In this document: one piece after another, positions 14,416 to 22,866 of the stretch | Layout: every line of letters starts with the position of its first letter | How positions within the stretch are numbered: position 1 is the first letter of the stretch | Origin: Bacillota bacterium | GTDB lineage: Bacteria > Bacillota > Clostridia > Christensenellales > UMGS416 | Reading direction: 5' to 3' | Length of the DNA stretch: 23,992 bases | Assembly (NCBI GenBank): GCA_023422005.1 | Contig: JAEZSC010000174.1 | Location: 1-23,992, forward strand | The notes under the pieces: model-generated | What the model saw: the letters and a program-made list of their open reading frames with translations, nothing else | Told to the model about the DNA's origin: nothing | Databases searched by the model: none | Made by a program: the position numbers and the translations under genes

Positions 14416-15537
14416 CTATGGAATCTGCATGTCATTGAGGCCATAGGGCCCCATGGTGCAGGCGATAACCAGATCGATATCGGCTTGATGGAATTTGTCC
14501 TGCCAGTCCATGGCTTCAAAGGCATCGGGATAACGGGCGTTGAAGTATTTGTAGAACTCCAGATAGTCGTTCTGATAGGTGACCTGTGCCGCCTCGATGA
14601 CCTTGCGCACATCCTCGGCCAGAAGGCCGTTGAGCTTGGTATGGAAGCGGTCGAACAACTCCGCCGTCAAAGGGAAATCCTCGCTGCGGTACAGAATGCG
14701 GGCCTGCACGTCCAACTCCACCTTGAAGCGCGCCTTCTCGCCATCCCATTCGGGCGTTACCTTGAGGCCCTTGCGCTTGGCCTCCACGGTGATCTTGGCG
14801 CTGTTGTACTCCACCTCGTAGTTGAACTTCGCGCCGGGATTGCGCAAAAACACCAGGCCTTTGCTGTTCTCGCCATCTGTGTGCCCCACCATGCGTCCGT
14901 TTTTGAAGATGCAATATCCGTTGCGAGATACGTCTCCCTGTTCAAAGATCACCTGCGGCACGACAAAGCCGACCTTTTTGATTGCCAACGCATGCAGCAG
15001 GTCTCCCACGGTCGTCACTATCGATTGGCCATCATTGGCAAGGTGGACGATGTCCCTTTCCACGGCAAACCCGATGGAGGCACTGTTCTCCGACTCCCCG
15101 TTGAAGATCTCCTCCGGCGACGAAGGCGTCGTGACCAATTGCACGGCTTTGCGATAATCCGCTGTGCCCCGGATGCGGTTGATGTATTCCTCAATGCCGC
15201 CCTGGGCGAAGCGCGTGGTAAGAAACACGACCCGCGTGGCGCCCAGATAGATGGGGTTGTCGGCATGTCGGTCCAGGTCAAACTTGGCCTCCACCAGGCT
15301 GGCGCCGACGGCGTGCAGAACCGTGAATTCGTTTTTTACCTTCTGCTCGCTGGCTGACGAGGCACTGATGTTGGCGATCTCCACGTAGAAATGATACTGG
15401 TTGGTTTCAGGGTCGAAATCCGTGATGACCGCCGTTGTGATGTCCTTTTGCTGAATGTCGGTGGCGTCCCAACAGCCCAGCAGCGGCAGCGCGCACAGCA
15501 GCAGCGTCAGTATCTTAATTGCTCTTCGGTACAACAT
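14416..15537 (-). CDS. Spore germination receptor lipoprotein subunit C (Ger(x)C family)
   Basis: A 373-residue lipoprotein of the GerAC type. The signal peptide has a positive start (MLYRRAIK), a hydrophobic core, and lipobox LLGC with Cys22. The following WDATDIQ is the hallmark of this family. The mature protein carries family stretches such as LHAVGASLVEAKFDLDRHADNPIYLGATRVVF (split here as LHAVGASLVEAK and NPIYLGATRVVF) and YQNDYLEFYKYFNARYPD near the C-terminus. The start overlaps the end of the B-subunit gene by 23 nt, and GAGGA lies about 9-10 nt upstream of the ATG. In the family it is anchored to the outer face of the spore inner membrane and needed for receptor function. Confidence 0.95.
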   Translation of the reverse strand: MLYRRAIKILTLLLCALPLLGCWDATDIQQKDITTAVITDFDPETNQYHFYVEIANISASSASEQKVKNEFTVLHAVGASLVEAKFDLDRHADNPIYLGATRVVFLTTRFAQGGIEEYINRIRGTADYRKAVQLVTTPSSPEEIFNGESENSASIGFAVERDIVHLANDGQSIVTTVGDLLHALAIKKVGFVVPQVIFEQGDVSRNGYCIFKNGRMVGHTDGENSKGLVFLRNPGAKFNYEVEYNSAKITVEAKRKGLKVTPEWDGEKARFKVELDVQARILYRSEDFPLTAELFDRFHTKLNGLLAEDVRKVIEAAQVTYQNDYLEFYKYFNARYPDAFEAMDWQDKFHQADIDLVIACTMGPYGLNDMQIP

Positions 15538-16615
15538 CTTTGCGTATCCTCGTCATGATCATCAGCAGTACCGGCACCCCCAGGCTGGTGAAGGGCGCCA
15601 TTGCGAATAGAAAGGTATTAAAGTACTTCATATTGGTTCCATAGGACTCCGGCCAGCAACCCAGGGAGAAAGCCACAGCGCCCACCACGGCCATGACCGG
15701 CCATTTGCCTGCCCGGGGAAACAGGCTGCAGGCAATGCTGTGGAAGCCATAGTTAAAGATGTTCAGCGTGCACAGGATGGACGCCAACCACCCCACCAGG
15801 AAGATAAAGTCCACTCGCCGCAAAATCTCCAGATATGGAGCGTCTATATGGCGAATGGCCACGACCAGCGCATCGTAGTAGTTGATGATGTCCGGCAGGC
15901 CAAGGATGGAAAAGCAGCTCTCCACGACAAGGATGTAGAGGATGCCGGCCAGCACCACGCCGCCCATTGCATAGCGGCGCCCCAGCCGCAGGTTGTTTTG
16001 GTGGAAGGGCAGCACCGCCAACGTTTCAAAACCCAGAAAGGCCGGCGCCGTGATGGGAATGGCCTTGAGGTAGGTCATCGTCTTGGAAGGGTTGTACAGC
16101 GGCAGCAAGTTGTATTTGTCTCCGCCGGCAAACATCAGCAGATGCAAAAAGAAGAAGGTCGGCAGCAGGAAAACCAGCACAAGCTCCAGGATGCGCCCCA
16201 GGTTGGTCATCCCCCGGGATGTGGCATACAAACTGGTTAAGACGAGGACGAGCATGGTGACCTTGAGCGGCGTCCTGTAGAGAAAGTCAGCCTTGATGAT
16301 TTCCGCCGCGCCGCGGGCGACGAAGGAGAAGATGCCCAAAAAGTATACGGCGTACATCACAGCGAACACCACGGACAAGGGTTTGCCCACCAGCCGCTCG
16401 CTGTACTCAAAGAGCGTCATGCCGGGGAACTTGCGGTTGAGCGTGGCCAGAATGGCTGTGGGGATCAGGAAAAACAACGTGGACAGCAACAGCGTGAACC
16501 AAGCCCCGGTGCCGGCGTTGATGGCCATGGTGGACGGCAGCGAGACCACCGTGAGCCCCACCAAAGCAAGACTTATAAAGGCGAATATCTGCCGGTTGCT
16601 AATGGTCTGGTTCAA
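15515..16615 (-). CDS. Spore germination receptor subunit B (GerAB family, APC-type transporter fold)
   Basis: A 366-residue integral membrane protein with about ten hydrophobic segments, the size and layout of GerAB/ArcD/ProY-type proteins. The opening ISNRQIFAFISLALVGLTVV and the segment PAFLGFETLAVLPF are typical. In GerA-type receptors this subunit binds the germinant. The start codon is TTG at 16615, supported by GGGAG 6 nt upstream; no ATG in a suitable place has an SD. It is the first gene of the operon, whereas the classical order is A-B-C. A candidate sigma-G promoter lies upstream, which would give forespore expression. Confidence 0.94.
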   Translation of the reverse strand: MNQTISNRQIFAFISLALVGLTVVSLPSTMAINAGTGAWFTLLLSTLFFLIPTAILATLNRKFPGMTLFEYSERLVGKPLSVVFAVMYAVYFLGIFSFVARGAAEIIKADFLYRTPLKVTMLVLVLTSLYATSRGMTNLGRILELVLVFLLPTFFFLHLLMFAGGDKYNLLPLYNPSKTMTYLKAIPITAPAFLGFETLAVLPFHQNNLRLGRRYAMGGVVLAGILYILVVESCFSILGLPDIINYYDALVVAIRHIDAPYLEILRRVDFIFLVGWLASILCTLNIFNYGFHSIACSLFPRAGKWPVMAVVGAVAFSLGCWPESYGTNMKYFNTFLFAMAPFTSLGVPVLLMIMTRIRKDVVPKSN

Positions 16616-16642
16616 GTCAAACTCCCAAAAGCGTTTTACGAC

Positions 16643-16671
16643 TATCTTGTCCCCGCGGCTTCGGCTTATTC
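16643..16671 (-). promoter_or_regulatory. Candidate sigma-G promoter of the germination operon
   Basis: On the minus strand GAATA (16671-16667) and CAAGATA (16649-16643) are spaced by 17 nt. They resemble the forespore sigma-G pattern (GNATR and CATNNTA) with one mismatch in the -10. The -10 ends about 28 nt before the TTG start. No good housekeeping promoter is visible in this gap on the minus strand. Confidence 0.42.
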
Positions 16672-16688
16672 CGGAGATAACAGATGTT

Positions 16689-16717
16689 TTCCGACAAAAT
16701 CGCCGGGTATATATAAT
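16689..16717 (+). promoter_or_regulatory. Candidate promoter of the bacteriohemerythrin gene
   Basis: A perfect TATAAT at 16712-16717 lies 42 nt upstream of the ATG. The hexamer 17 nt before it, TTCCGA, matches the -35 consensus at only three positions. Confidence 0.5.
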
Positions 16718-16758
16718 TGGAATGAATGCAAAACGCAGTAAATGGGAGGCGAAAGCGC

Positions 16759-17157
16759 ATGGAGTGGTCGGAGAATCTGTCCGTAGGCGTGGAAGAAATC
16801 GACGAGCAGCACAAGGAGCTGATCCATCGGGTCAACGAGTTTTACATGGCCATCAAGCAGAACAAGAGCAAGGAAGAGGCCCTGCGGATCCTCAAGTATC
16901 TGTCCAGCTATGTCGTCGTGCACTTCGCCGATGAGGAACGTCTGCAGGTCAAATACAACTACCCCGGCTATCTGGAGCACAAAAAGATCCACACCGAATT
17001 CATCAAGAGTGTGAAGGAACTGACCGCCTCGGTGGAGCAGGAGGGCGTCAACTCCATGACGTTTATGTCCATCGGCGCTACGCTTTCCAATTGGCTGGTC
17101 ACCCACATCAGCCAGCAGGACAAGAAGATCGGTGCGCATCTGGACAGCATACTGTAG
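16759..17157 (+). CDS. Bacteriohemerythrin
   Basis: A 132-residue single-domain four-helix-bundle protein that binds oxygen at a di-iron site. All seven expected ligands are present in order: H18 (IDEQH), H55 and E59 (HFADEE), H74 and H78 (HKKIH), H116 and D121 (HISQQD). The opening W3 and VGVEEIDEQH are typical. The ATG at 16759 has GGGAGG 9 nt upstream. It is transcribed alone, divergent from the germination operon, and ends at a good terminator. In anaerobes such proteins are thought to store, carry or scavenge oxygen; the specific role here is inference. Confidence 0.96.
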   Translation: MEWSENLSVGVEEIDEQHKELIHRVNEFYMAIKQNKSKEEALRILKYLSSYVVVHFADEERLQVKYNYPGYLEHKKIHTEFIKSVKELTASVEQEGVNSMTFMSIGATLSNWLVTHISQQDKKIGAHLDSIL

Positions 17158-17202
17158 GCCTCGGGCGCCCGTCGAGACGGCATGATTTACAACCTAAAAA
17201 TG

Positions 17203-17236
17203 AATGGAGATGCCAGAGCACCGGCGTCTCCATTTT
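17203..17236 (+). terminator. Terminator after the bacteriohemerythrin gene
   Basis: AATGGAGATGCC (17203-17214) and GGCGTCTCCATT (17223-17234) form a 12-bp stem with one G-T pair and an 8-nt loop, followed by TT. It lies 45 nt past the stop codon. Confidence 0.75.
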
Positions 17237-17369
17237 CACCTTAGTCCTCTCTATGAGAACACATCTTACTCCAATTATTCTTTTTAATTAAAATAATAAT
17301 ATTTGAACGCACAAAGCATAAAAAGTGGCCAGATTTTGCAAATTCGATAAAATTTGACATTGTATTACG

Positions 17370-17397
17370 TTGATGTAAACATAAGAACAAGTATAAT
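17370..17397 (+). promoter_or_regulatory. Promoter region of the MEDS-PAS histidine kinase gene
   Basis: TTGATG (17370-17375) and TATAAT (17392-17397) are separated by 16 nt, 33 nt before the start codon. A second, overlapping option is the perfect TTGACA at 17354-17359 with a poor TAAACA 16 nt downstream. The surrounding 17270-17400 is strikingly A+T-rich for this window. Confidence 0.6.
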
Positions 17398-17430
17398 ACA
17401 AGTACGCTTGTTCATGTTCGGGGGCAATCT

Positions 17431-19239
17431 ATGGATGATATGTTGAGGGATTCCGGCCTTAAGCTGCTCGGGAGAATCCCTTGGGGAACGCACATCAGCC
17501 AGATTTACTCATCCAAAGATGAATTCCATTTGCCGGCCTCTTTTATAAAGGCCGGGTTGGGGAACAACGAATTATGCGTATGGATCTATTCACAGAATAC
17601 GAGCAGCTGCGAGATTGCCTCTTTGATAGAATCACAGGCCGGCGAAATCGGCGGCCATATCCAACGCGGCCAATTGGTCCTCATGCCGTACAGCGACTGG
17701 TATTGCAATGACGATGTCAGTTTTAACGAAGTGCGCTTGTCCGCCCAGGTGGCCGATCTGGTAAAGAAAGCGCTGGACCGCGGTTATGACGGACTAAGGG
17801 CCGTAGCGGATACCCATTGGCTGGACAAGTGCTACTACAGAGACTTCTCCTGTTATGAAGGCAAGATCAACAGGCTCATTTCAGAATTGCCCATACTGGT
17901 CCTCTGCCAATACGACACCGAGAAAATCAACAACGCAGAATTTACGGACATTATTAAGAACCATAGTTACAACATCATCAAGGTGGATAAAGAGCACAAA
18001 GTCATCAAAAATACAGGACTGCTTGTCAAGAGCGCCCAATTGGGATCAAGCCACGAGCATTACAAAAGCTTGCTCGATTCGCTGCCCGAGGCCGTCATCA
18101 TTCATGATTGCGACCGAATTCTGTATTGCAACAACGCCGCGGCGGATATTGCCAGCATGGACGGCCCCAGTGATCTGGTTGGAAAACCGATTAAGGCGCT
18201 GATTGCTTCGGAAGCCTGGGATAGCTTCCAGATGCAAATGGAGCGACAGCTTGCGGGCGAACCGCAACCGTATCGACTGCCGAGTCTGTTGGTGGATCGG
18301 GACGGGGCCATCAAAGACATCGAGACAATCGCCATTGCCCATCCGTTTCGGGAGTTCCCGGCAATGCTGTGCATCATGAGGGATATCTCCTATCGCAGAG
18401 AAATTTCGGTGCTGGAAAACAACCTCCGGGCTGTTTTTGAAAACGACAAAATGAAGGCGGATTATTTCTCCAACATCTCCCATGAATTGAGAACGCCAAT
18501 CAGCATCATACTGACCGCCCTGCAGATGCTGCAGATGCAGTACAAAACGGCACAGGATTCCAGGTTGAAGTACCACAACATCATTCAGCAAAATTGCTTC
18601 CGGCTGCTCAAGCTGATCAACAACATCATAGACAGCAACAAAATCGACGCGGACCTGTTTGCGGTCCACATGGTGAACTGCAACATCGTCGATATCGTCG
18701 AGAGCATTGCTACGTCGATTATGGACTATGCGCAGAAGAAAGGTATCAGCTTGTCGTTTACGTCCGATGTGAAGGAAAAGACCATCGCCTGCGATCCCAA
18801 CGCCATGGAGCGAATCCTGATGAACCTGATTTCCAACGCCCTGAAGTTCACACCCGCCGGCGGCCATGTGAGAGTAGGGCTGACCGATCAGAGGGATCGC
18901 GTGGCAATTTCCGTGGCCGATGATGGCATCGGCATCCCGCCGGAAAAACAGCAGATGATATTCGACCGGTTCCGCCAGGCAGCGCAACTGCATATGCGGG
19001 AAAACGAGGGCAGCGGCATCGGCCTGTCTCTGGTGAAAGCCCTGGTGGAGAAGCACAACGGCACGGTCAGCGTGGCCAGTGAGGCTGGGCGGGGCAGCGT
19101 TTTCACCGTGGAGCTGCCCTGTGTCTTGCTGCCCGAGCCTACAGCACTGATGAGCAACCTCGTGGAGTTGAGCAGGGACAGCGCCGCCGAACGGATTCAT
19201 ATAGAGTTCTCCGATATTTATTCCATCTCCGTAAGGTAG
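17431..19239 (+). CDS. Cytosolic MEDS-PAS hybrid sensor histidine kinase
   Basis: A 602-residue kinase with no signal peptide or membrane segment. The N-terminal MEDS domain (about 1-195; the DcmR-type sensory domain) has GTHISQIYSSKDEF and AGLGNNELCVWIYS. A PAS domain follows (about 207-325, SLLDSLPEAVIIHDCDRILYCN is its start, shown here in part). The DHp helix has H351 in SNISHELRTPIS. The ATPase domain has the N-box NLISNALKFT (465-474), G1 ADDGIGIP (496-503) and G2 GSGIGLSL (527-534). The tail (about 565-602) ends with IEFSDIYSISVR. The ATG at 17431 is 6 nt after a run of five G. No response regulator gene is adjacent, so it is an orphan kinase, and its signal is unknown; MEDS and PAS can bind small ligands or haem in other proteins. 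Confidence 0.94.
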   Translation: MDDMLRDSGLKLLGRIPWGTHISQIYSSKDEFHLPASFIKAGLGNNELCVWIYSQNTSSCEIASLIESQAGEIGGHIQRGQLVLMPYSDWYCNDDVSFNEVRLSAQVADLVKKALDRGYDGLRAVADTHWLDKCYYRDFSCYEGKINRLISELPILVLCQYDTEKINNAEFTDIIKNHSYNIIKVDKEHKVIKNTGLLVKSAQLGSSHEHYKSLLDSLPEAVIIHDCDRILYCNNAAADIASMDGPSDLVGKPIKALIASEAWDSFQMQMERQLAGEPQPYRLPSLLVDRDGAIKDIETIAIAHPFREFPAMLCIMRDISYRREISVLENNLRAVFENDKMKADYFSNISHELRTPISIILTALQMLQMQYKTAQDSRLKYHNIIQQNCFRLLKLINNIIDSNKIDADLFAVHMVNCNIVDIVESIATSIMDYAQKKGISLSFTSDVKEKTIACDPNAMERILMNLISNALKFTPAGGHVRVGLTDQRDRVAISVADDGIGIPPEKQQMIFDRFRQAAQLHMRENEGSGIGLSLVKALVEKHNGTVSVASEAGRGSVFTVELPCVLLPEPTALMSNLVELSRDSAAERIHIEFSDIYSISVR

Positions 19240-19272
19240 GGGTTATCACCCCAAATGAGATCCACCTTTGAG

Positions 19273-19309
19273 ACCACTCTGTGTGTGAATTCCAGGGTGG
19301 TTTTCTTTT
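19273..19309 (+). terminator. Terminator after the MEDS-PAS kinase gene
   Basis: ACCACTCTG (19273-19281) and CAGGGTGGT (19293-19301) form a 9-bp stem with one G-T pair, followed by TTTTCTTTT (19301-19309). A smaller hairpin (GGGGT/CACCCC) lies just upstream near 19240. Confidence 0.75.
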
Positions 19310-19311
19310 GG

Positions 19312-19340
19312 TTGACAGCCCTATACCGTGTGTATATGAT
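19312..19340 (+). promoter_or_regulatory. Strong promoter of the mannosidase/ROK operon
   Basis: Perfect TTGACA (19312-19317) and TATGAT (19335-19340, 5/6) are separated by exactly 17 nt. It begins 3 nt after the preceding terminator, and its -10 lies 33 nt before the ATG at 19374. Confidence 0.82.
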
Positions 19341-19373
19341 TGCCATGGATTACGCCGAAGGGGGAGCTCTACC

Positions 19374-21824
19374 ATGCACACGCTGCATCTGATCGGAAAC
19401 GCCCACCTGGACCCGGTGTGGCTGTGGCGATGGCAGGAGGGATACGCCGAGATCAAGGCGACCTTCCGCTCGGCGCTGGACCGCATGGAGGAGTTCCCGG
19501 ATTTCACCTTCACGTGCGCCGGCGCAAGCTACTACCAATGGGTGGAAGAGAACGAGCCGGAGATGTTCCGGGAGATCCAGGCGCGGGTGGCCCAAGGCCG
19601 CTGGAAGCTGGCTGGCGGATGGTGGCTGCAGCCCGACTGCAACCTACCCGGCGGCGAATCTTTCGCCCGGCACGCGCTGTACGCCCAGCGCTACTTTTAT
19701 GAAAAGTTCGGCCGCATCGCCCGCAGCGGTTACAATGTGGACTCCTTCGGCCACAACGCCATGCTGCCGCAGTTGCTGCGCTTAAGCGGCATGGAAAACT
19801 ACGTGATGATGCGCCCGGATGAGCGGGAGAAGCATCTGCCTTCTACGGCCTTCTGGTGGCAAAGCCCCGACGGCAGCCGTGTGCTGACCTATCGCATCCC
19901 CACGGCTTACAACCTGAACCCGGAACAGAACCTGCCCGGGAAGGCGCAGGCCGTGGCGGCCATCGCCGCGGAGCAGGGCCAGCCGCAAATGCTGTTCTAC
20001 GGCGTGGGCAACCACGGCGGCGGGCCCACCATCTTGCAGCTGCGCGACGCTGAGGCGCTGCGGGCTGAGCACGGCCCCGATGCCCTGCCCTTCTCGAGCC
20101 CCGACGCGTTTTTTGCCGAGCTGCGTGCCGGCGGATACGAGCTGCCCTTGGTGGCCGACGACCTGCAGCACCACGCCAGCGGCTGCTACAGCGCCGTGAG
20201 CGAGGTGAAAGCCCTGAACCGCCGCGCCGAGGCGCGCCTGGTGGCCGCCGAGAGCCTGATGACGCTGGCCCACTGCACAGTGGGTCTGCCCTACCGCGCC
20301 GACGACTTGCGCCGGGCGTGGCAGGCGGTGCTGTTCCACCAGTTCCACGACATTCTGGGCGGCTGCTCCATACAGCCGGCATACGACGATGCCCGGGAGG
20401 CCTACGGCATGGCCCTGCGGTTGGGGGCCGAGGCCCTGAACGCCGCGGCCCAGCGCATCAGTTGGCACATCGACACCGCCTGCGGCGCAGCCTTCCCCAC
20501 TTCAAAGGATGTAGACTGGCAGGTTTGGGAGATGGCCCAGGGCGGCGCGCCGGTCGTCGTGTTCAACCCGCTGGGCTTCCCGGTGGACACTGCCGTGCAG
20601 CTGAGCCGCCAGGTGCGCCGCGTGGAGGACAGCCACGGCAACGCGCTGCCCACCCAGAGCGTGCGCGCCGCCCGCACCAACGGCGGGGATCGTTTCGACA
20701 CGTTGTTCCACGCGACGATTCCGGCGCTGGGCTATCGGGTGTTCCGCGCCTTCTTGCACAAGGAGGGCGACGCGGCCCCGCCGGCAGGCTCGCTGGAGGC
20801 CGGCGACACCTGGCTGCAAAACGACTGGCTGCGGCTGGAGGTGCAGGGCGACGGCATCCGCCTCTATGACCGGCAGAGCGGCGCCGACGTGCTGCGGAGC
20901 CCCGGCGCCGTGGGCGTGCTCATAGACGACGAGGCTAGCGACACCTGGGCCCACGGCGTGTTCTCCTTCCGGCAGGAGGCCGGGCGCTTTGGCAATGCTC
21001 AGGCCATGCTGCTGGAGAGCGGGCCTTTGCGGGCCACGCTGCGGCTGACGACGAGCTTCGGGGCATCCACGCTGCGCCAGGATTTCACGCTGTGGCGGCA
21101 CAAGCCCGGCGTGGACGTGGGTGTGCTGCTGAACTTCCAGGAACACCACCGCATGCTCAAGCTGAGCTTCCCGCTGGATGCCGACAGCTGCGCCTGCGAC
21201 TATGAGATCCCCTACGGCGTGCTGCGCCGGGCCAACGACGGCCGGGAATACCCCGGCCAGAGCTGGGTGGCCATCCATGGCATGATCGCCGCAGGCCAAA
21301 GGGGGCTGGCCCTTGCGAACACCGCCAAATACAGCTACGACGCGCTGGACAACGACCTGCGCGTGACAATCGCCCGCAGCGCGCTGTTCGCCGACCACTA
21401 CGGGCAGCGCGACGGTTTGGGTGAGTTTATGGACCAGGGCATACAATCCTTCCGTTACAGCCTGCTGCCCTTCCACGGAGAAGCGGACCGCCCGGCGCTG
21501 GCGCGGCTGGCCATGGAGCTCAACCAGGAGCCCGTGGTCGTGCCGGAGACCTTCCACCGCGGCAGCTTGCCGCAGGAGGGCAGCTTCTTGCGGGTGGACG
21601 CGGCCAACGTGCTGCCCTGCGCGCTGAAAGGGGCCGAGGACGGCGACGGTGTCGTGCTGCGCTGCCGGGAGACCGCCGGGCAAGCGGCGGACACGAGCAT
21701 CGAGCTGCCTTTCGCCGGCGCCCGCTGGCAGGCCGTCTTTGGGCCCTGGGAGATCAAAACCTTCCGCGTGCGCCAAAGCGGGGCGGTGGAAGAGACCAAT
21801 CTGCTGGAAGGGGAATTGCCATGA
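19374..21824 (+). CDS. Alpha-mannosidase, glycoside hydrolase family 38
   Basis: An 816-residue cytosolic enzyme expected to release mannose from alpha-mannosides. The GH38 catalytic domain is N-terminal: the zinc-binding HLDPVW (H11, D13), nucleophile D123 in YNVDSFGHN, and the late zinc His in FHQFHDILGGCS (H325, D326). The middle helical domain and the C-terminal beta domains (from about 400, PVVVFNPLGFPV, to the end) complete the usual layout. There is no signal peptide. The start is the ATG at 19374, 7 nt after GGGGGAG; the longer in-frame extension to 19281 runs through the terminator and promoter and is not real. Its stop overlaps the start of the ROK kinase gene (ATGA). Substrates may be short mannosides imported from glycans; the specific linkage cannot be read. 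Confidence 0.95.
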   Translation: MHTLHLIGNAHLDPVWLWRWQEGYAEIKATFRSALDRMEEFPDFTFTCAGASYYQWVEENEPEMFREIQARVAQGRWKLAGGWWLQPDCNLPGGESFARHALYAQRYFYEKFGRIARSGYNVDSFGHNAMLPQLLRLSGMENYVMMRPDEREKHLPSTAFWWQSPDGSRVLTYRIPTAYNLNPEQNLPGKAQAVAAIAAEQGQPQMLFYGVGNHGGGPTILQLRDAEALRAEHGPDALPFSSPDAFFAELRAGGYELPLVADDLQHHASGCYSAVSEVKALNRRAEARLVAAESLMTLAHCTVGLPYRADDLRRAWQAVLFHQFHDILGGCSIQPAYDDAREAYGMALRLGAEALNAAAQRISWHIDTACGAAFPTSKDVDWQVWEMAQGGAPVVVFNPLGFPVDTAVQLSRQVRRVEDSHGNALPTQSVRAARTNGGDRFDTLFHATIPALGYRVFRAFLHKEGDAAPPAGSLEAGDTWLQNDWLRLEVQGDGIRLYDRQSGADVLRSPGAVGVLIDDEASDTWAHGVFSFRQEAGRFGNAQAMLLESGPLRATLRLTTSFGASTLRQDFTLWRHKPGVDVGVLLNFQEHHRMLKLSFPLDADSCACDYEIPYGVLRRANDGREYPGQSWVAIHGMIAAGQRGLALANTAKYSYDALDNDLRVTIARSALFADHYGQRDGLGEFMDQGIQSFRYSLLPFHGEADRPALARLAMELNQEPVVVPETFHRGSLPQEGSFLRVDAANVLPCALKGAEDGDGVVLRCRETAGQAADTSIELPFAGARWQAVFGPWEIKTFRVRQSGAVEETNLLEGELP

Positions 21825-22801
21825 GCGCGGTGCAGCTGATCGGCGTGGACATCGGCGGCACCAAGTGTGCGGTTTTGCTGGGGAGCTGGGACCAAGGAAC
21901 CGGCCAGATGACGCTGGGGCGGCGCATCGCCTTCGCCACCGAGAGCGCCCGGGGCCCACAATACGCCATCGGCCGCATCGTGGAGAGCATAGAGGAGCTG
22001 CTGCGCCAAGCGCCCGACGCACCCAGGGCCATCGGCATCAGCTGCGGCGGCCCGCTGGACAGCGTGCGAGGCCTGGTGCTCTCGCCGCCCAACCTGCCCG
22101 GTTGGAACGAGCTGCCCATCGCCGCGCAGCTCCGTGACCGCTTCGGCCTGCCGGCGCGGCTGCAGAACGACGCCAACGCCTGCGCCATGGCCGAACACCG
22201 CTTCGGCGCCGGGCGGGGCGCGCGGCACATGATCTTTCTGACCTTTGGCACCGGCATGGGCGCTGGGCTGATCCTCAACGACGCGCTGTATGAAGGCGCC
22301 TGCGGCATGGCCGGGGAGATCGGCCACCTGCGGCTGGCCCCCATGGGCCCGGTGGGCTTTGGCAAGGCCGGCTCCTTCGAGGGCTTCTGCAGCGGCGGCG
22401 GCATCGCGCAGCTGGCGCGGCTGCGGGCTCTGGAACGCCTGCAGGTGGGCGAGCCCGTGGGCTTCTGCCCGGCCATGGCCGATCTGGACGGCCTGAGCGC
22501 CCGTACGGTCGCCCAAGCCGCCGACGCCGGCGACCCGCTGGCGCTGGCCATCTACGAGGAGTGCGGCCGTTGGCTGGGCCAGGGCCTAAGCCTGCTCATG
22601 GACGCTTTCAACCCCGAGCGCATCGTCATCGGCAGCATCTTCGCCCGGGCCCGGCACCTGCTGTGGCCGCAGGCGCAGCGGGTCATAGAGGCCGAGGCCA
22701 TCCCCCTGAACCGCGCCGCCTGCCAAGTGGTGCCGGCAGCGCTGGGAGAGCAGATCGGGGATTACGCGGCGCTGGCGATTGCGGCGGACGCGGTGAGGTA
22801 G
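21821..22801 (+). CDS. ROK family sugar kinase
   Basis: A 326-residue ROK protein without a DNA-binding N-terminus, so a kinase and not a repressor. It shows the ATP phosphate-binding motif GVDIGGTK (8-15), GISCGGPLD (72-80), catalytic D117 in QNDANACAMAE, GTGMGAGLI (143-151) and EIGHLRL (166-172). The usual zinc site (CxCGxxGCxE) is replaced by GFGKAGSFEGFCSGG, where the expected Cys positions hold non-Cys residues. Translational coupling to the GH38 mannosidase suggests that the substrate is mannose or a related hexose freed by that enzyme, producing a 6-phosphate; that is inference. AGGGGAA lies 7 nt before the ATG. Confidence 0.93.
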   Translation: MSAVQLIGVDIGGTKCAVLLGSWDQGTGQMTLGRRIAFATESARGPQYAIGRIVESIEELLRQAPDAPRAIGISCGGPLDSVRGLVLSPPNLPGWNELPIAAQLRDRFGLPARLQNDANACAMAEHRFGAGRGARHMIFLTFGTGMGAGLILNDALYEGACGMAGEIGHLRLAPMGPVGFGKAGSFEGFCSGGGIAQLARLRALERLQVGEPVGFCPAMADLDGLSARTVAQAADAGDPLALAIYEECGRWLGQGLSLLMDAFNPERIVIGSIFARARHLLWPQAQRVIEAEAIPLNRAACQVVPAALGEQIGDYAALAIAADAVR

Positions 22802-22866
22802 CGGCATCCAGTTACTTGCTCGGTTCTCCAGAAAGATAGAAAAGGATGCTGTGCAACACCCCCTTC

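Noticed and set aside
18046..19200. 384-codon frame on the minus strand opposite the kinase
   Set aside because: The plus-strand kinase has every catalytic motif; this frame has none.
20502..22022. 506-codon open frame on the minus strand opposite the mannosidase and ROK genes
   Set aside because: The composition is Arg/Ala/Gln/His-rich without motifs, and it covers two well-supported genes on the other strand.
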